From the NCBI GenBank assembly GCA_945866125.1, contig CAMBFZ010000014.1, positions 1-64,000 on the forward strand: a DNA stretch of 64,000 bases. The letters run 5' to 3'. Of this stretch, positions 50,418 through 59,449 are shown in pieces. Both the position numbers and the translations under genes were made by a program. The DNA is from Bordetella parapertussis. GTDB lineage: Bacteria > Pseudomonadota > Gammaproteobacteria > Burkholderiales > Burkholderiaceae_D. How positions within the stretch are numbered: position 1 is the stretch's first letter; each line of letters begins with the position of its first letter. The notes under the pieces were generated by a model, which was not told the DNA's origin, ran no database searches, and worked only from the letters and a program-made list of their open reading frames with translations.

Positions 50418-50894
50418 ATGGCAATTGAAGGCATGTTGAATGAAGGGTTTGTCACCACCACGGCCGACAAGCTCATTAACTGGACCCGTACCGGCTCAAT
50501 GTGGCCTATGACATTTGGTCTGGCCTGCTGTGCGGTTGAAATGATGCACGCCGGCGCGTCGCGCTATGACCTTGACCGCTTCGGTGTGGTCTTTCGTCCG
50601 TCGCCCCGTCAGTCTGACGTAATGATCGTGGCTGGCACGCTGTGCAACAAAATGGCGCCGGCCTTGCGTAAGGTTTATGACCAGATGGCTGAACCGCGTT
50701 GGGTGATCTCGATGGGGTCCTGCGCCAATGGCGGTGGCTACTATCACTATTCCTACTCTGTGGTGCGCGGTTGTGACCGCATCGTACCGGTCGATATTTA
50801 TGTGCCCGGTTGCCCGCCGACTGCCGAGGCGCTCTTGTACGGGATCATGCAGCTGCAAAACAAAATTCGTCGTACCAACACGATTGCGCGCTGA
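50418..50894 (+). CDS. nuoB: NADH-quinone oxidoreductase subunit B
   Basis: A 158-residue peripheral-arm subunit that holds the terminal [4Fe-4S] cluster N2. Cluster cysteines are visible in LACCAVEMMHAG, in GSCANGGGYYHY, and in PGCPPTAEAL. N2 passes electrons to ubiquinone at the NuoB/NuoD interface. It starts 3 bp after nuoA and ends 2 bp before nuoC. Length and motifs are canonical. Confidence 0.97.
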   Translation: MAIEGMLNEGFVTTTADKLINWTRTGSMWPMTFGLACCAVEMMHAGASRYDLDRFGVVFRPSPRQSDVMIVAGTLCNKMAPALRKVYDQMAEPRWVISMGSCANGGGYYHYSYSVVRGCDRIVPVDIYVPGCPPTAEALLYGIMQLQNKIRRTNTIAR

Positions 50895-50896
50895 CC

Positions 50897-51493
50897 ATGA
50901 CGACCAAACTCGATACCCTCGAAGCCGCCTTGCGTGCAGTACTAGGCGAGCACGTGCAGAGCTTGACGACGGCGCTCGGTGAGATCACCGTTGTCGTCAA
51001 GGCCGCTGATTATTTGCAGGCGATGACGGCGTTACGCGACCATGCTGATCTGCAGTTTGAACAACTGATCGATCTGTGCGGTGTCGACTATTCGACCTAT
51101 GGTGATGGTGCATGGGACGGTGCCCGCTTTGCGGTGGTCTCTCATCTGCTGTCGATTCACTACAACTGGCGTGTGCGCGTGCGAACCTTCGCGCCCGACG
51201 AGGCGTTACCGGTCGTGGCATCGGTATCGGATCTGTGGTCTGCCGCAAACTGGTATGAACGCGAAGCCTTCGATCTGTTTGGCATCCTGTTTGATGGCCA
51301 CAATGACTTGCGCCGCATTCTCACTGACTACGGTTTTATCGGCCATCCTTTCCGCAAGGATTTCCCCGTCAGTGGCTATGTCGAAATGCGTTATGACCCT
51401 GAGCAAAAGCGCGTGATCTACCAGCCAGTGACGATTGAGCCACGCGAAAATGTGCCGCGCGTGATCCGCGAAGAACACTACGGAATCAAATAA
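50897..51493 (+). CDS. nuoC: NADH-quinone oxidoreductase subunit C
   Basis: A 198-residue peripheral-arm subunit (30-kDa type) without cofactors. The signature is ANWYEREAFDLFGILFDGH followed by RRILTDYGF and GHPFRKDFPVSG. The ATG at 50897 follows the nuoB stop directly; upstream in-frame codons lie within nuoB. It is separate from nuoD here, unlike the E. coli nuoCD fusion. Its TAA overlaps the nuoD ATG (TAATG). Confidence 0.96.
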   Translation: MTTKLDTLEAALRAVLGEHVQSLTTALGEITVVVKAADYLQAMTALRDHADLQFEQLIDLCGVDYSTYGDGAWDGARFAVVSHLLSIHYNWRVRVRTFAPDEALPVVASVSDLWSAANWYEREAFDLFGILFDGHNDLRRILTDYGFIGHPFRKDFPVSGYVEMRYDPEQKRVIYQPVTIEPRENVPRVIREEHYGIK

Positions 51494-52746
51494 TGGCCGA
51501 GATTAAGAACTACACCCTCAATTTTGGGCCCCAACATCCTGCCGCGCATGGCGTGCTGCGTCTGGTGCTTGAGCTCGACGGCGAAGTGATCCAGCGTGCC
51601 GATCCGCACATTGGTCTCTTGCATCGCGCAACCGAAAAACTCGCTGAGCAAAAAACCTTCCTGCAATCCGTGCCTTACATGGATCGTCTCGACTACGTGT
51701 CGATGATGTGTAATGAGCATGCGTATGTGATGGCCATCGAAAAATTGCTCGGCGTTGAGGTGCCGCTTCGTGCGCAATATATCCGGGTCATGTTCGACGA
51801 AATCACCCGCATCCTGAATCATCTATTGTGGCTCGGTGCGCACGCGCTTGACGTTGGTGCGATGGGGGTATTTTTGTACGCATTCCGCGAGCGCGAAGAT
51901 CTGATGGATTGCTACGAGGCGGTCTCGGGTGCGCGTTTGCATGCTGCCTACTATCGCCCGGGCGGCGTTTATCGTGACCTGCCCGACAGCATGCCGCAGT
52001 ACAAAGCATCACTGCTGCGCAACGACAAAGCAATGTCGCATTTGAACGAAAACCGTCAGGGTTCGTTACTCGATTTTATTGAAGACTTCACCAATCGTTT
52101 TCCGACTTATGTCGATGAATACGAAACCCTCCTGACGGATAACCGTATTTGGAAACAGCGTTTGGTGGGCATTGGTGTGGTGTCGCCTGAGCGTGCGCTG
52201 GCAATGGGATTTAGCGGCGCGATGTTGCGCGGCTCGGGCATCGAATGGGATTTGCGCAAAAAGCAGCCTTACGAAGTCTATGACTTGCTCGACTTCGATA
52301 TTCCGGTGGGGGTCAACGGCGATTGCTACGACCGCTATCTGGTGCGCGTTGAAGAAATGCGACAGTCCAATCGCCTCATCAAGCAATGCGTTGAATGGCT
52401 ACGCAATAACGGCGGCCCGGTGATGTCGGACAATCATAAAGTCGCCCCGCCGTCGCGGGTGGACATGAAGTCCAACATGGAAGAACTGATTCACCACTTC
52501 AAGCTCTTCACGGAAGGCTTCCACGTGCCAGCCGGCGAAGCCTATGCAGCGGTAGAACATCCCAAGGGCGAGTTCGGCATTTACATCGTGTCCGACGGCG
52601 CAAACAAACCGTATCGCCTCAAAATTCGGGCGCCTGGTTATGCGCACCTTGAGGGACTGCATGAAATGGCGAAAGGTCACATGATTGCCGACGCAGTCAC
52701 GATCATCGGTACCCAGGACATCGTGTTTGGCGAAATCGATCGCTAA
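51493..52746 (+). CDS. nuoD: NADH-quinone oxidoreductase subunit D
   Basis: A 417-residue 49-kDa-type subunit that forms much of the quinone-binding site with NuoB. It begins LNFGPQHPAAHGVLRLVLEL and has HIGLLHRATEKL, with the quinone-contacting His and the later YDRYLVRVEEMRQS. The C-terminus ends VFGEIDR, as in relatives. It is translationally coupled to nuoC and lies 20 bp before nuoE. Confidence 0.97.
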   Translation: MAEIKNYTLNFGPQHPAAHGVLRLVLELDGEVIQRADPHIGLLHRATEKLAEQKTFLQSVPYMDRLDYVSMMCNEHAYVMAIEKLLGVEVPLRAQYIRVMFDEITRILNHLLWLGAHALDVGAMGVFLYAFREREDLMDCYEAVSGARLHAAYYRPGGVYRDLPDSMPQYKASLLRNDKAMSHLNENRQGSLLDFIEDFTNRFPTYVDEYETLLTDNRIWKQRLVGIGVVSPERALAMGFSGAMLRGSGIEWDLRKKQPYEVYDLLDFDIPVGVNGDCYDRYLVRVEEMRQSNRLIKQCVEWLRNNGGPVMSDNHKVAPPSRVDMKSNMEELIHHFKLFTEGFHVPAGEAYAAVEHPKGEFGIYIVSDGANKPYRLKIRAPGYAHLEGLHEMAKGHMIADAVTIIGTQDIVFGEIDR

Positions 52747-52766
52747 AAAAGCAAAAGGCACAGACG

Positions 52767-53246
52767 ATGGCGTTATCAGAACAATCCTTAAAAAAAATCG
52801 ATCGCGAAATAGCGAAGTTTCCGGCTGACCAAAAACAGTCAGCGGTGATGGCCGCGCTCGCGATTGCGCAAGACGAAACCGGCTGGCTCGCACCCGAGGT
52901 GATGCAAGAAGTGGCCGGCTATCTCGACATGCCGGCCATCGCCGTGCAGGAAGTGGCGACGTTTTATGCGATGTATAACCTCAAGCCGCTGGGCAAGCAC
53001 AAGATCACCATCTGTACTAACTTGCCCTGTGCATTGTCGGGCGGCGAAAAGGCGGCACACTATCTGAAACAAAAGCTTGGCATCGACTACCGAGACACCA
53101 CTGCAGATGGTCAATTTACGTTGCAAGAAGGAGAGTGTATGGGCGCTTGCGGCGATTCACCTGTTCTTTTGGTGAATAACAAACGCATGTGCAGCCACAT
53201 GTCGAATGACAAAATCGATGCGCTGGTAGAGGAATTGAAAAAATGA
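52767..53246 (+). CDS. nuoE: NADH-quinone oxidoreductase subunit E
   Basis: A 159-residue 24-kDa-type subunit with the [2Fe-2S] cluster N1a. The four ligands are in ICTNLPCALSGG (two Cys) and ECMGACGDSPVLLV (two Cys). N1a next to FMN may limit radical formation. The N-terminal region VAGYLDMPAIAVQEVATFYAMY is characteristic. The stop overlaps the nuoF start by four bases. Confidence 0.96.
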   Translation: MALSEQSLKKIDREIAKFPADQKQSAVMAALAIAQDETGWLAPEVMQEVAGYLDMPAIAVQEVATFYAMYNLKPLGKHKITICTNLPCALSGGEKAAHYLKQKLGIDYRDTTADGQFTLQEGECMGACGDSPVLLVNNKRMCSHMSNDKIDALVEELKK

Positions 53247-54538
53247 CCAGTCTGCATACTCGTCACATCAAGCCCCTGATCTTAGCTGGTCTGGATGGTC
53301 AAAATTGGCATCTGGAAGATTATGTTAAGCGCGGCGGCTATGGCGCGCTGCGTCGCATCCTGACCGAAGGCATCACGCCTGAGCAGGTCATTGCGGAACT
53401 CAAGGCTTCCTCGCTGCGCGGTCGCGGCGGCGCCGGCTTTCCCACTGGTCTGAAATGGAGCTTCATGCCGCGGCAATTCCCGGGCCAAAAATACCTGATC
53501 TGCAATTCCGATGAAGGCGAGCCGGGCACGTTCAAAGACCGCGACATCCTGCGCTACAACCCGCACGCGCTGATCGAGGGCATGGCCATCGGTGCGTATG
53601 CGATGGGTATTACGGTCGGCTACAACTATATTCACGGTGAAATCTGGGACACCTACGCACGCTTTGAAGCGGCGCTCGATGAGGCGCGTGCCGCTGGTCA
53701 TCTTGGTGAGCGCATCATGGGCACCGATTTCAGCTTTCAGTTGCATGCGTTTCATGGCTACGGCGCCTATATCTGCGGCGAAGAAACGGCGCTGCTCGAA
53801 TCGATCGAAGGCAAAAAAGGTCAGCCGCGTTTCAAACCGCCTTTCCCGGCGAGCTTTGGTTTGTACGGCAAGCCCACCACCATCAACAACACCGAGACCT
53901 TTGCCGCCGTTCCTTTTGTGATGAACATGGGTGGCGCCGCCTATGCCGCATTAGGCAAACCCAACAACGGTGGCACGAAGATTTTTTCCGTCTCGGGCGA
54001 TGTGGCGCGTCCGGGTAATTATGAAGTGCCGCTTGGTACGCCGTTTGCCAATCTGTTGGAGCTCGCTGGTGGTATGCGCGATGGGAAAAAAATCAAAGCC
54101 GTTATTCCCGGTGGTTCGTCGATGCCTGTGCTGACGGGCGAGGTGATGATGGCCACCGACATGGACTACGATGCCATCGCCAAGGCCGGTTCAATGCTGG
54201 GCTCGGGGGCCGTTATTGTGATGGACGAGACGCGCTGCATGGTCAAATCGCTGCTGCGTTTGTCTTATTTTTATTATGAAGAGTCCTGCGGTCAATGCAC
54301 GCCGTGTCGTGAAGGTACGGGCTGGCTCTACCGGATGGTGCATCGGATTGAGCACGGGCAGGGCAGGGCCGATGACCTCGACATGCTCAATACGATCGCT
54401 GACGGCATTCAGGGTCGCACGATCTGCGCATTAGGCGACGCGGCGGCAATGCCGGTGCGCGCGATGGTCAAAAATTTCACTGACGAGTTTGCGTATCACA
54501 TCGAACATAAGCGGTGTTTGGTACCTGCTTACATCTGA
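53243..54538 (+). CDS. nuoF: NADH-quinone oxidoreductase subunit F
   Basis: A 431-residue 51-kDa-type subunit that binds NADH, FMN and the [4Fe-4S] cluster N3. The nucleotide loop is LRGRGGAGFPTGLKW; the FMN region is CNSDEGEPGTFKDR and GAYICGEETALLES; and the cluster cysteines are in ESCGQCTPCREG with a fourth in TICALGD. It overlaps nuoE by four bases and precedes nuoG by 17 bp. Confidence 0.97.
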   Translation: MTSLHTRHIKPLILAGLDGQNWHLEDYVKRGGYGALRRILTEGITPEQVIAELKASSLRGRGGAGFPTGLKWSFMPRQFPGQKYLICNSDEGEPGTFKDRDILRYNPHALIEGMAIGAYAMGITVGYNYIHGEIWDTYARFEAALDEARAAGHLGERIMGTDFSFQLHAFHGYGAYICGEETALLESIEGKKGQPRFKPPFPASFGLYGKPTTINNTETFAAVPFVMNMGGAAYAALGKPNNGGTKIFSVSGDVARPGNYEVPLGTPFANLLELAGGMRDGKKIKAVIPGGSSMPVLTGEVMMATDMDYDAIAKAGSMLGSGAVIVMDETRCMVKSLLRLSYFYYEESCGQCTPCREGTGWLYRMVHRIEHGQGRADDLDMLNTIADGIQGRTICALGDAAAMPVRAMVKNFTDEFAYHIEHKRCLVPAYI

Positions 54539-54555
54539 CAGAATAAAGCGAAGCC

Positions 54556-56886
54556 ATGGTTGAAATCGAGATAGACGGCAAAAAAGTCGAAGTCCAGGAA
54601 GGCAGCATGGTGATGGATGCTGCCAATGCGCTTGGCACCTACATTCCGCATTTTTGCTACCACAAGAAATTGTCGATTGCGGCCAATTGCCGGATGTGTT
54701 TGGTCGAAGTCGAAAAAGCACCCAAGCCGCTGCCAGCGTGCGCCACACCTGTGACGGCTGGCATGATCGTGCGCACCCACAGCGACAAGGCGGTCAAGGC
54801 GCAAAAAGACGTGATGCAATTTTTGCTGATCAACCATCCGCTGGATTGCCCGATCTGTGATCAGGGTGGCGAGTGCCAATTACAAGATCTCGCTGTTGGA
54901 TATGGTCCATCGTCTTCGCACTACCGCGAAGAAAAACGTGTTGTTACTCCCAAAGATGCTGGGCCACTGATCTCAATGAAAGAGATGAGTCGTTGCATTC
55001 ATTGCACCCGCTGCGTACGCTTTGGACAAGAGATCGCCGGTGTGATGGAGTTCGGCATGCTAGGTCGCGGCGAACATGCCGAGATCACTTCATTTGTCGG
55101 CAAGACAGTCGACTCTGAGCTGTCGGGCAATATGATCGATCTGTGCCCGGTGGGGGCCTTGACATCCAAACCCTTTCGTTACAGCGCTCGCACCTGGGAG
55201 CTCTCGCGTCGCAAGTCCGTCAGTCCGCATGACAGCCTCGGCGCCAACTTAGTCGTACAGGTTAAGGGCGCTAAAGTAATGCGTGTGCTGCCGCTCGAAA
55301 ACGATGCGGTCAACGAATGCTGGCTGTCGGACAAAGATCGCTTTGCCTACGAGGGCTTGCATAGCGACCAGCGTTTGACGGCGCCAATGATTAAGCAAGA
55401 CGGCCAATGGCAACAAACTGACTGGCAAACCGCGCTTGAGTATGTTGCCCATGGCTTGCGTAATATTCGGCATGAGCACGGCGCTGATGCACTCGCTGCC
55501 CTGGCGACACCTTACTCCACACTCGAAGAACTCGCGTTGCTGCAAAAAATGGTGCGCGGCCTAGGCTCAGATAACGTCGACTTCCGTCTGCGTCAGTCTG
55601 ATTTTTCGCTTGGTGACAACGTCGTGCCTTGGTTGGGTATGCCGGTAGCAGCATTGAGTAAATTAAAGCGGGTGTTTGTCATTGGTTCGTTCTTGCGTAA
55701 AGACCATCCGCTGGTCGCCGCGCGCTTGCGCGACGCCGTTCGCCGTGGCGCCAAGCTGAGCCTGTTGCATGCAAGCGATGATGACTTGCTGATGCCAGTG
55801 GCAAACAAATTGATTGCCGCGCCATCGGATTGGCTCGCGCAACTCGGTGAAGTCATCGTTGCCGTCGCACAAAGCAAAAACATCGACGTACCGGCTGCCT
55901 TTGCTGGTCTCCAGCCATCGGCGACGGCCAAACAAATTGCCACCAGTCTGCTCTCTGGTGAGCCGCGCGCTATTTTGCTCGGTAACGCCGCGACGCAGCA
56001 CCCGCAAGCTTCGCAGTTACACGCTGCGGCGCAGTGGCTCGCGCAACAGACCGACGCCGGTTTTGGCAACCTGACCGAGGCTGCCAATACGGTGGGTGCG
56101 TATTTGGCCACGGCCTTGCCTGCCAAAGGCGGCAACGCAATCGAGTTTTTTGCCAAGCCGCGCAAAGCCTATGTGCTCTTTAACACCGAGCCGGAGCTCG
56201 ATTGCTACGATCCGCAGACGGCTCGTGCGGCGCTAGATCAGGCAGACATGGTGGTGGCGCTCTCGCCGTTTATGCACGGCATGGATTACGCCGATGTGTT
56301 GCTGCCGATTGCGCCGTTTACCGAAACCGCTGGCACCTTTGTCAATGCAGAAGGCCGTGCGCAGAGCTTCAATGGCACCGTCAAGCCCTTGGCCGACACC
56401 CGTCCTGGTTGGAAGGTCTTGCGCGTTCTGGGTAACTTGCTTGGTTTGGACGGCTTTGACTACGAGACATCGGAAGCCATTCGCACCGAAGTGCTCGGTG
56501 GGGCTGATCTGGCCGCGCTGGACTTGTCGTCCCGCCTAAACAATCTGACGACGATCGGCCTCCAGGCGCCCCAGCCTTTGGCTGGTTTGCAGCGCGTAGC
56601 CGATGTGCCGATCTATGCGACTGACGGCATCGTGCGTCGTGCCGAGTCTTTGCAGCAGACGACGGACGCCCAAGCACCGCAAGCGAACCTGTCTGCGACA
56701 CTGGCCGAGAAATTAGGCGTCACCGACGGCGCAACAGTTCGTGTGACGCAGGGCAAAGGAAGCGTACTGCTGCGTGCGGCAGTTGACGCAAGTTTGCCCG
56801 CACAGGTTGTGCGAGTCGCGGCCGCTCATGCGTCTACGTCAGCGCTCGGCGCCATGTTCGGTGCGATCTCGGTGGAGAAAGCCTGA
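54556..56886 (+). CDS. nuoG: NADH-quinone oxidoreductase subunit G
   Basis: A 776-residue 75-kDa-type subunit with several Fe-S clusters. The N-terminal [2Fe-2S] ligands lie in PHFCYHKKLSIAANCRMC and PACATPV; the His/Cys [4Fe-4S] site is HPLDCPICDQGGECQ; a further site is CIHCTRCVRFGQ. Beyond residue 220 is a molybdopterin-oxidoreductase-like fold without active-site residues. The last base of the TGA stop is shared with the nuoH ATG (TGATG). Confidence 0.96.
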   Translation: MVEIEIDGKKVEVQEGSMVMDAANALGTYIPHFCYHKKLSIAANCRMCLVEVEKAPKPLPACATPVTAGMIVRTHSDKAVKAQKDVMQFLLINHPLDCPICDQGGECQLQDLAVGYGPSSSHYREEKRVVTPKDAGPLISMKEMSRCIHCTRCVRFGQEIAGVMEFGMLGRGEHAEITSFVGKTVDSELSGNMIDLCPVGALTSKPFRYSARTWELSRRKSVSPHDSLGANLVVQVKGAKVMRVLPLENDAVNECWLSDKDRFAYEGLHSDQRLTAPMIKQDGQWQQTDWQTALEYVAHGLRNIRHEHGADALAALATPYSTLEELALLQKMVRGLGSDNVDFRLRQSDFSLGDNVVPWLGMPVAALSKLKRVFVIGSFLRKDHPLVAARLRDAVRRGAKLSLLHASDDDLLMPVANKLIAAPSDWLAQLGEVIVAVAQSKNIDVPAAFAGLQPSATAKQIATSLLSGEPRAILLGNAATQHPQASQLHAAAQWLAQQTDAGFGNLTEAANTVGAYLATALPAKGGNAIEFFAKPRKAYVLFNTEPELDCYDPQTARAALDQADMVVALSPFMHGMDYADVLLPIAPFTETAGTFVNAEGRAQSFNGTVKPLADTRPGWKVLRVLGNLLGLDGFDYETSEAIRTEVLGGADLAALDLSSRLNNLTTIGLQAPQPLAGLQRVADVPIYATDGIVRRAESLQQTTDAQAPQANLSATLAEKLGVTDGATVRVTQGKGSVLLRAAVDASLPAQVVRVAAAHASTSALGAMFGAISVEKA

Positions 56887-57953
56887 TGGACCAATTTCTG
56901 GCCTTTGTCACGACTACGGGCACCGGTCTGTTTGGTGCTTACTGGCCGATTGTCTGGAACCTGATCAAGATCGTGGCCATCGTACTGCCGGTGATGGGTT
57001 GCGTCGCCTACCTAACGCTATGGGAACGTAAACTGATCGGCTGGATGCACGTGCGTATTGGTCCCAATCGCGTAGGTCCGGCCGGCTTGCTGCAGCCGAT
57101 TGCCGATGCGCTTAAGTTGCTGCTTAAAGAAATCGTCGTGCCCGCCAAAGCTAGCAAGGCTTTGTTTGTGATCGCGCCGGTGATGACGATCATGCCCGCC
57201 TTGGCTGCCTGGTCGGTGGTACCGTTCGGTCCCGAAGTCGCGCTCGCCAACATCAATGCCGGGCTGCTGTTTGTGATGGCCATTACCTCGCTCGAAGTAT
57301 ATGGCGTCATCGTCGCCGGTTGGGCATCCAATTCCAAGTATGCGTTCCTTGGTGCGATGCGCGCCTCTGCGCAAATGGTGTCGTATGAAATCGCGATGGG
57401 TTTTGTGTTGGTTATCGTGCTGATGGTCTCCGGCAGTCTGAACCTGTCCGAGATCGTCGCTACGCAAACGCGCGGCACCTTTGCCAGTATGGGTCTCAAT
57501 TTCCTTTCGTGGAACTGGTTGCCGTTGTTGCCGATGTTTGGGGTTTACATCATCTCCGGCATCGCCGAAACCGCCCGTCATCCGTTTGACGTGGTTGAGG
57601 GCGAATCGGAAATTGTGGCTGGTCACATGGTCGAATATTCCGGCATGTCCTTTGCGATGTTTTTCCTTGCCGAGTACGCCAACATGATCCTCATTTCGAT
57701 CATGGCCACGCTGATGTTCCTTGGTGGCTGGAGCGCGCCGCTTGCAATATTGAGCTTCATTCCTGGCTGGATCTGGCTGGGCATCAAGACCTTTTTAGTC
57801 GTCTCGATTTTTATCTGGGTGCGTGCTTCTTTCCCGCGCTATCGTTTTGACCAGATTATGCGTCTGGGCTGGAAGGTATTCATTCCGCTGACCGTGGTCT
57901 ATCTGATCATCGTAGCTGTGTGGATGCAGACCTCCTGGAACATCTGGAAATAA
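56886..57953 (+). CDS. nuoH: NADH-quinone oxidoreductase subunit H
   Basis: A 355-residue membrane subunit with about eight spans that joins the quinone site to the proton-pumping arm. Conserved loops are WERKLIGWMHVRIGPNRVGP, ETARHPFDVVEGESE and the acidic VEYSGMSFAMFF, with a late RASFPRYRFDQIMRLGWK. It is coupled to nuoG, and nuoI follows after 26 bp. Confidence 0.97.
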   Translation: MDQFLAFVTTTGTGLFGAYWPIVWNLIKIVAIVLPVMGCVAYLTLWERKLIGWMHVRIGPNRVGPAGLLQPIADALKLLLKEIVVPAKASKALFVIAPVMTIMPALAAWSVVPFGPEVALANINAGLLFVMAITSLEVYGVIVAGWASNSKYAFLGAMRASAQMVSYEIAMGFVLVIVLMVSGSLNLSEIVATQTRGTFASMGLNFLSWNWLPLLPMFGVYIISGIAETARHPFDVVEGESEIVAGHMVEYSGMSFAMFFLAEYANMILISIMATLMFLGGWSAPLAILSFIPGWIWLGIKTFLVVSIFIWVRASFPRYRFDQIMRLGWKVFIPLTVVYLIIVAVWMQTSWNIWK

Positions 57954-57979
57954 GTTACAAGTTAAAGGCTGAATGCAAA

Positions 57980-58468
57980 ATGGAAGCGATCAAAGATTTC
58001 TTCGCAAGCCTGATGTTGCGCGAGTTGTTCAAGGGCTTGGCTCTGACCGGCCGCTATTTGTTCGCGCGCAAAATCACCGTACAATTTCCGGAAGAAAAAA
58101 CACCGCAGTCGCCGCGTTTCCGGGGTCTCCATGCACTGCGTCGGTATCCCAACGGCGAAGAACGCTGCATCGCCTGCAAGCTGTGCGAAGCAGTCTGTCC
58201 GGCTATGGCCATTACGATCGAGTCGGATCAGCGTGACGACGGCTCGCGCCGCACCACCCGTTACGACATTGACCTGACCAAATGTATCTTCTGCGGTTTT
58301 TGCGAAGAGTCCTGCCCGGTTGATTCTATCGTCGAGACTCACATTCTTGAGTATCACGGCGAAAAGCGGGGCGACTTGTATTACACCAAAGAGATGCTGC
58401 TAGCCGTGGGTGACCGCTATGAATCCGACATCGCCGCCGCCCGTGCGGCGGATGCGCGCTACCGCTGA
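57980..58468 (+). CDS. nuoI: NADH-quinone oxidoreductase subunit I
   Basis: A 162-residue ferredoxin-like subunit that carries clusters N6a and N6b. Two motifs are present: CIACKLCEAVCPAMAI and CIFCGFCEESCPVDSI. The N-terminal helix (DFFASLMLRELFKGLALTGRYLF) anchors it to the membrane arm. The ATG at 57980 is chosen because the longer frame starts inside nuoH. nuoJ begins 8 bp downstream. Confidence 0.96.
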   Translation: MEAIKDFFASLMLRELFKGLALTGRYLFARKITVQFPEEKTPQSPRFRGLHALRRYPNGEERCIACKLCEAVCPAMAITIESDQRDDGSRRTTRYDIDLTKCIFCGFCEESCPVDSIVETHILEYHGEKRGDLYYTKEMLLAVGDRYESDIAAARAADARYR

Positions 58469-58476
58469 GAAATCAC

Positions 58477-59106
58477 ATGGAATTTACGACTGTTCTTTTT
58501 TATGCTTTTTCGACGCTGCTGATTTTGGCAGCGCTGCGGGTCATCACTGACAGCAATCCGGTGCATGCGGCTTTGTTTCTGATCTTGTCGTTTTTTTCGG
58601 CATCGGCGATCTGGATGCTGCTGCAGGCCGAGTTCCTTGCCATCGTGCTGGTGCTGGTCTATGTCGGCGCGGTGATGGTGCTGTTTCTGTTCGTCGTGAT
58701 GATGCTCGACATTGATATGGCTAAGCTGCGAGCGGGTTTCTGGGGCAATTTTCCGCTGGCGCTCACCATCGGCTTGATCATCGCGGTGGAAATGTCGGCG
58801 GTACTGATACGCGGCTTCCTTATTGATGCCTCGCAGGTGCCGGCTGGGTCGGCCATGATCGGGGACACCCGTGAACTCGGCAAGCTGATCTACACCCATT
58901 ATTTGTATGCCTTTGAGATCGCCGCCTTTATTCTGCTCGCCGCCATGGTTGCTGCAGTGGCATTGACCTTGCGCCGTCGCAAAGACACCAAGTATTTTGA
59001 TCCGGGTGAGGCCGTCAAGGTCAAGAGCACGGATCGCGTGCGGTTGGTTCGCATGGCTTCCGAGTCCGTGCGCGCAAATGCCGACGCAACGGCTAAAAAA
59101 GAATAG
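58477..59106 (+). CDS. nuoJ: NADH-quinone oxidoreductase subunit J
   Basis: A 209-residue membrane subunit with five hydrophobic spans. The region NPVHAALFLILSFFSASAIW followed by QAEFLAIVLVLVYVGAVMVL is diagnostic, the latter containing the pi-bulge helix that twists during catalysis. The basic C-terminal tail (about 170-209) is hydrophilic. It sits between nuoI and nuoK. Confidence 0.96.
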   Translation: MEFTTVLFYAFSTLLILAALRVITDSNPVHAALFLILSFFSASAIWMLLQAEFLAIVLVLVYVGAVMVLFLFVVMMLDIDMAKLRAGFWGNFPLALTIGLIIAVEMSAVLIRGFLIDASQVPAGSAMIGDTRELGKLIYTHYLYAFEIAAFILLAAMVAAVALTLRRRKDTKYFDPGEAVKVKSTDRVRLVRMASESVRANADATAKKE

Positions 59107-59115
59107 AGGCACATC

Positions 59116-59424
59116 ATGAATTTGACGCTGGCACATTTTCTGGTTTTGGGCGCGATCCTGTTTGCTATCTCCGTTGTGGGTATTTTTATGAACCGCAAAA
59201 ATATCATCGTGCTGTTGATGGCGATCGAATTGATGCTGCTGGCGGTGAACATGAATTTCATCGCGTTTTCGCATTATCTGGGGGACGCTGCCGGGCAGAT
59301 TTTTGTATTTTTCATCCTGACCGTGGCGGCGGCTGAATCCGCGATCGGTCTGGCAATTCTTGTGGTGCTGTTCCGTAACCTCAACACGATCAACGTGGAA
59401 GAGTTGGACAGCCTCAAGGGCTAA
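59116..59424 (+). CDS. nuoK: NADH-quinone oxidoreductase subunit K
   Basis: A 102-residue three-span membrane subunit. The two conserved buried glutamates of the proton path are in LLMAIELMLLAVNMNF and in TVAAAESAIGLAILV. Length is standard. It lies 9 bp after nuoJ and 25 bp before nuoL. Confidence 0.96.
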   Translation: MNLTLAHFLVLGAILFAISVVGIFMNRKNIIVLLMAIELMLLAVNMNFIAFSHYLGDAAGQIFVFFILTVAAAESAIGLAILVVLFRNLNTINVEELDSLKG

Positions 59425-59449
59425 TCAAAAAATAACGACAAGGTTCATC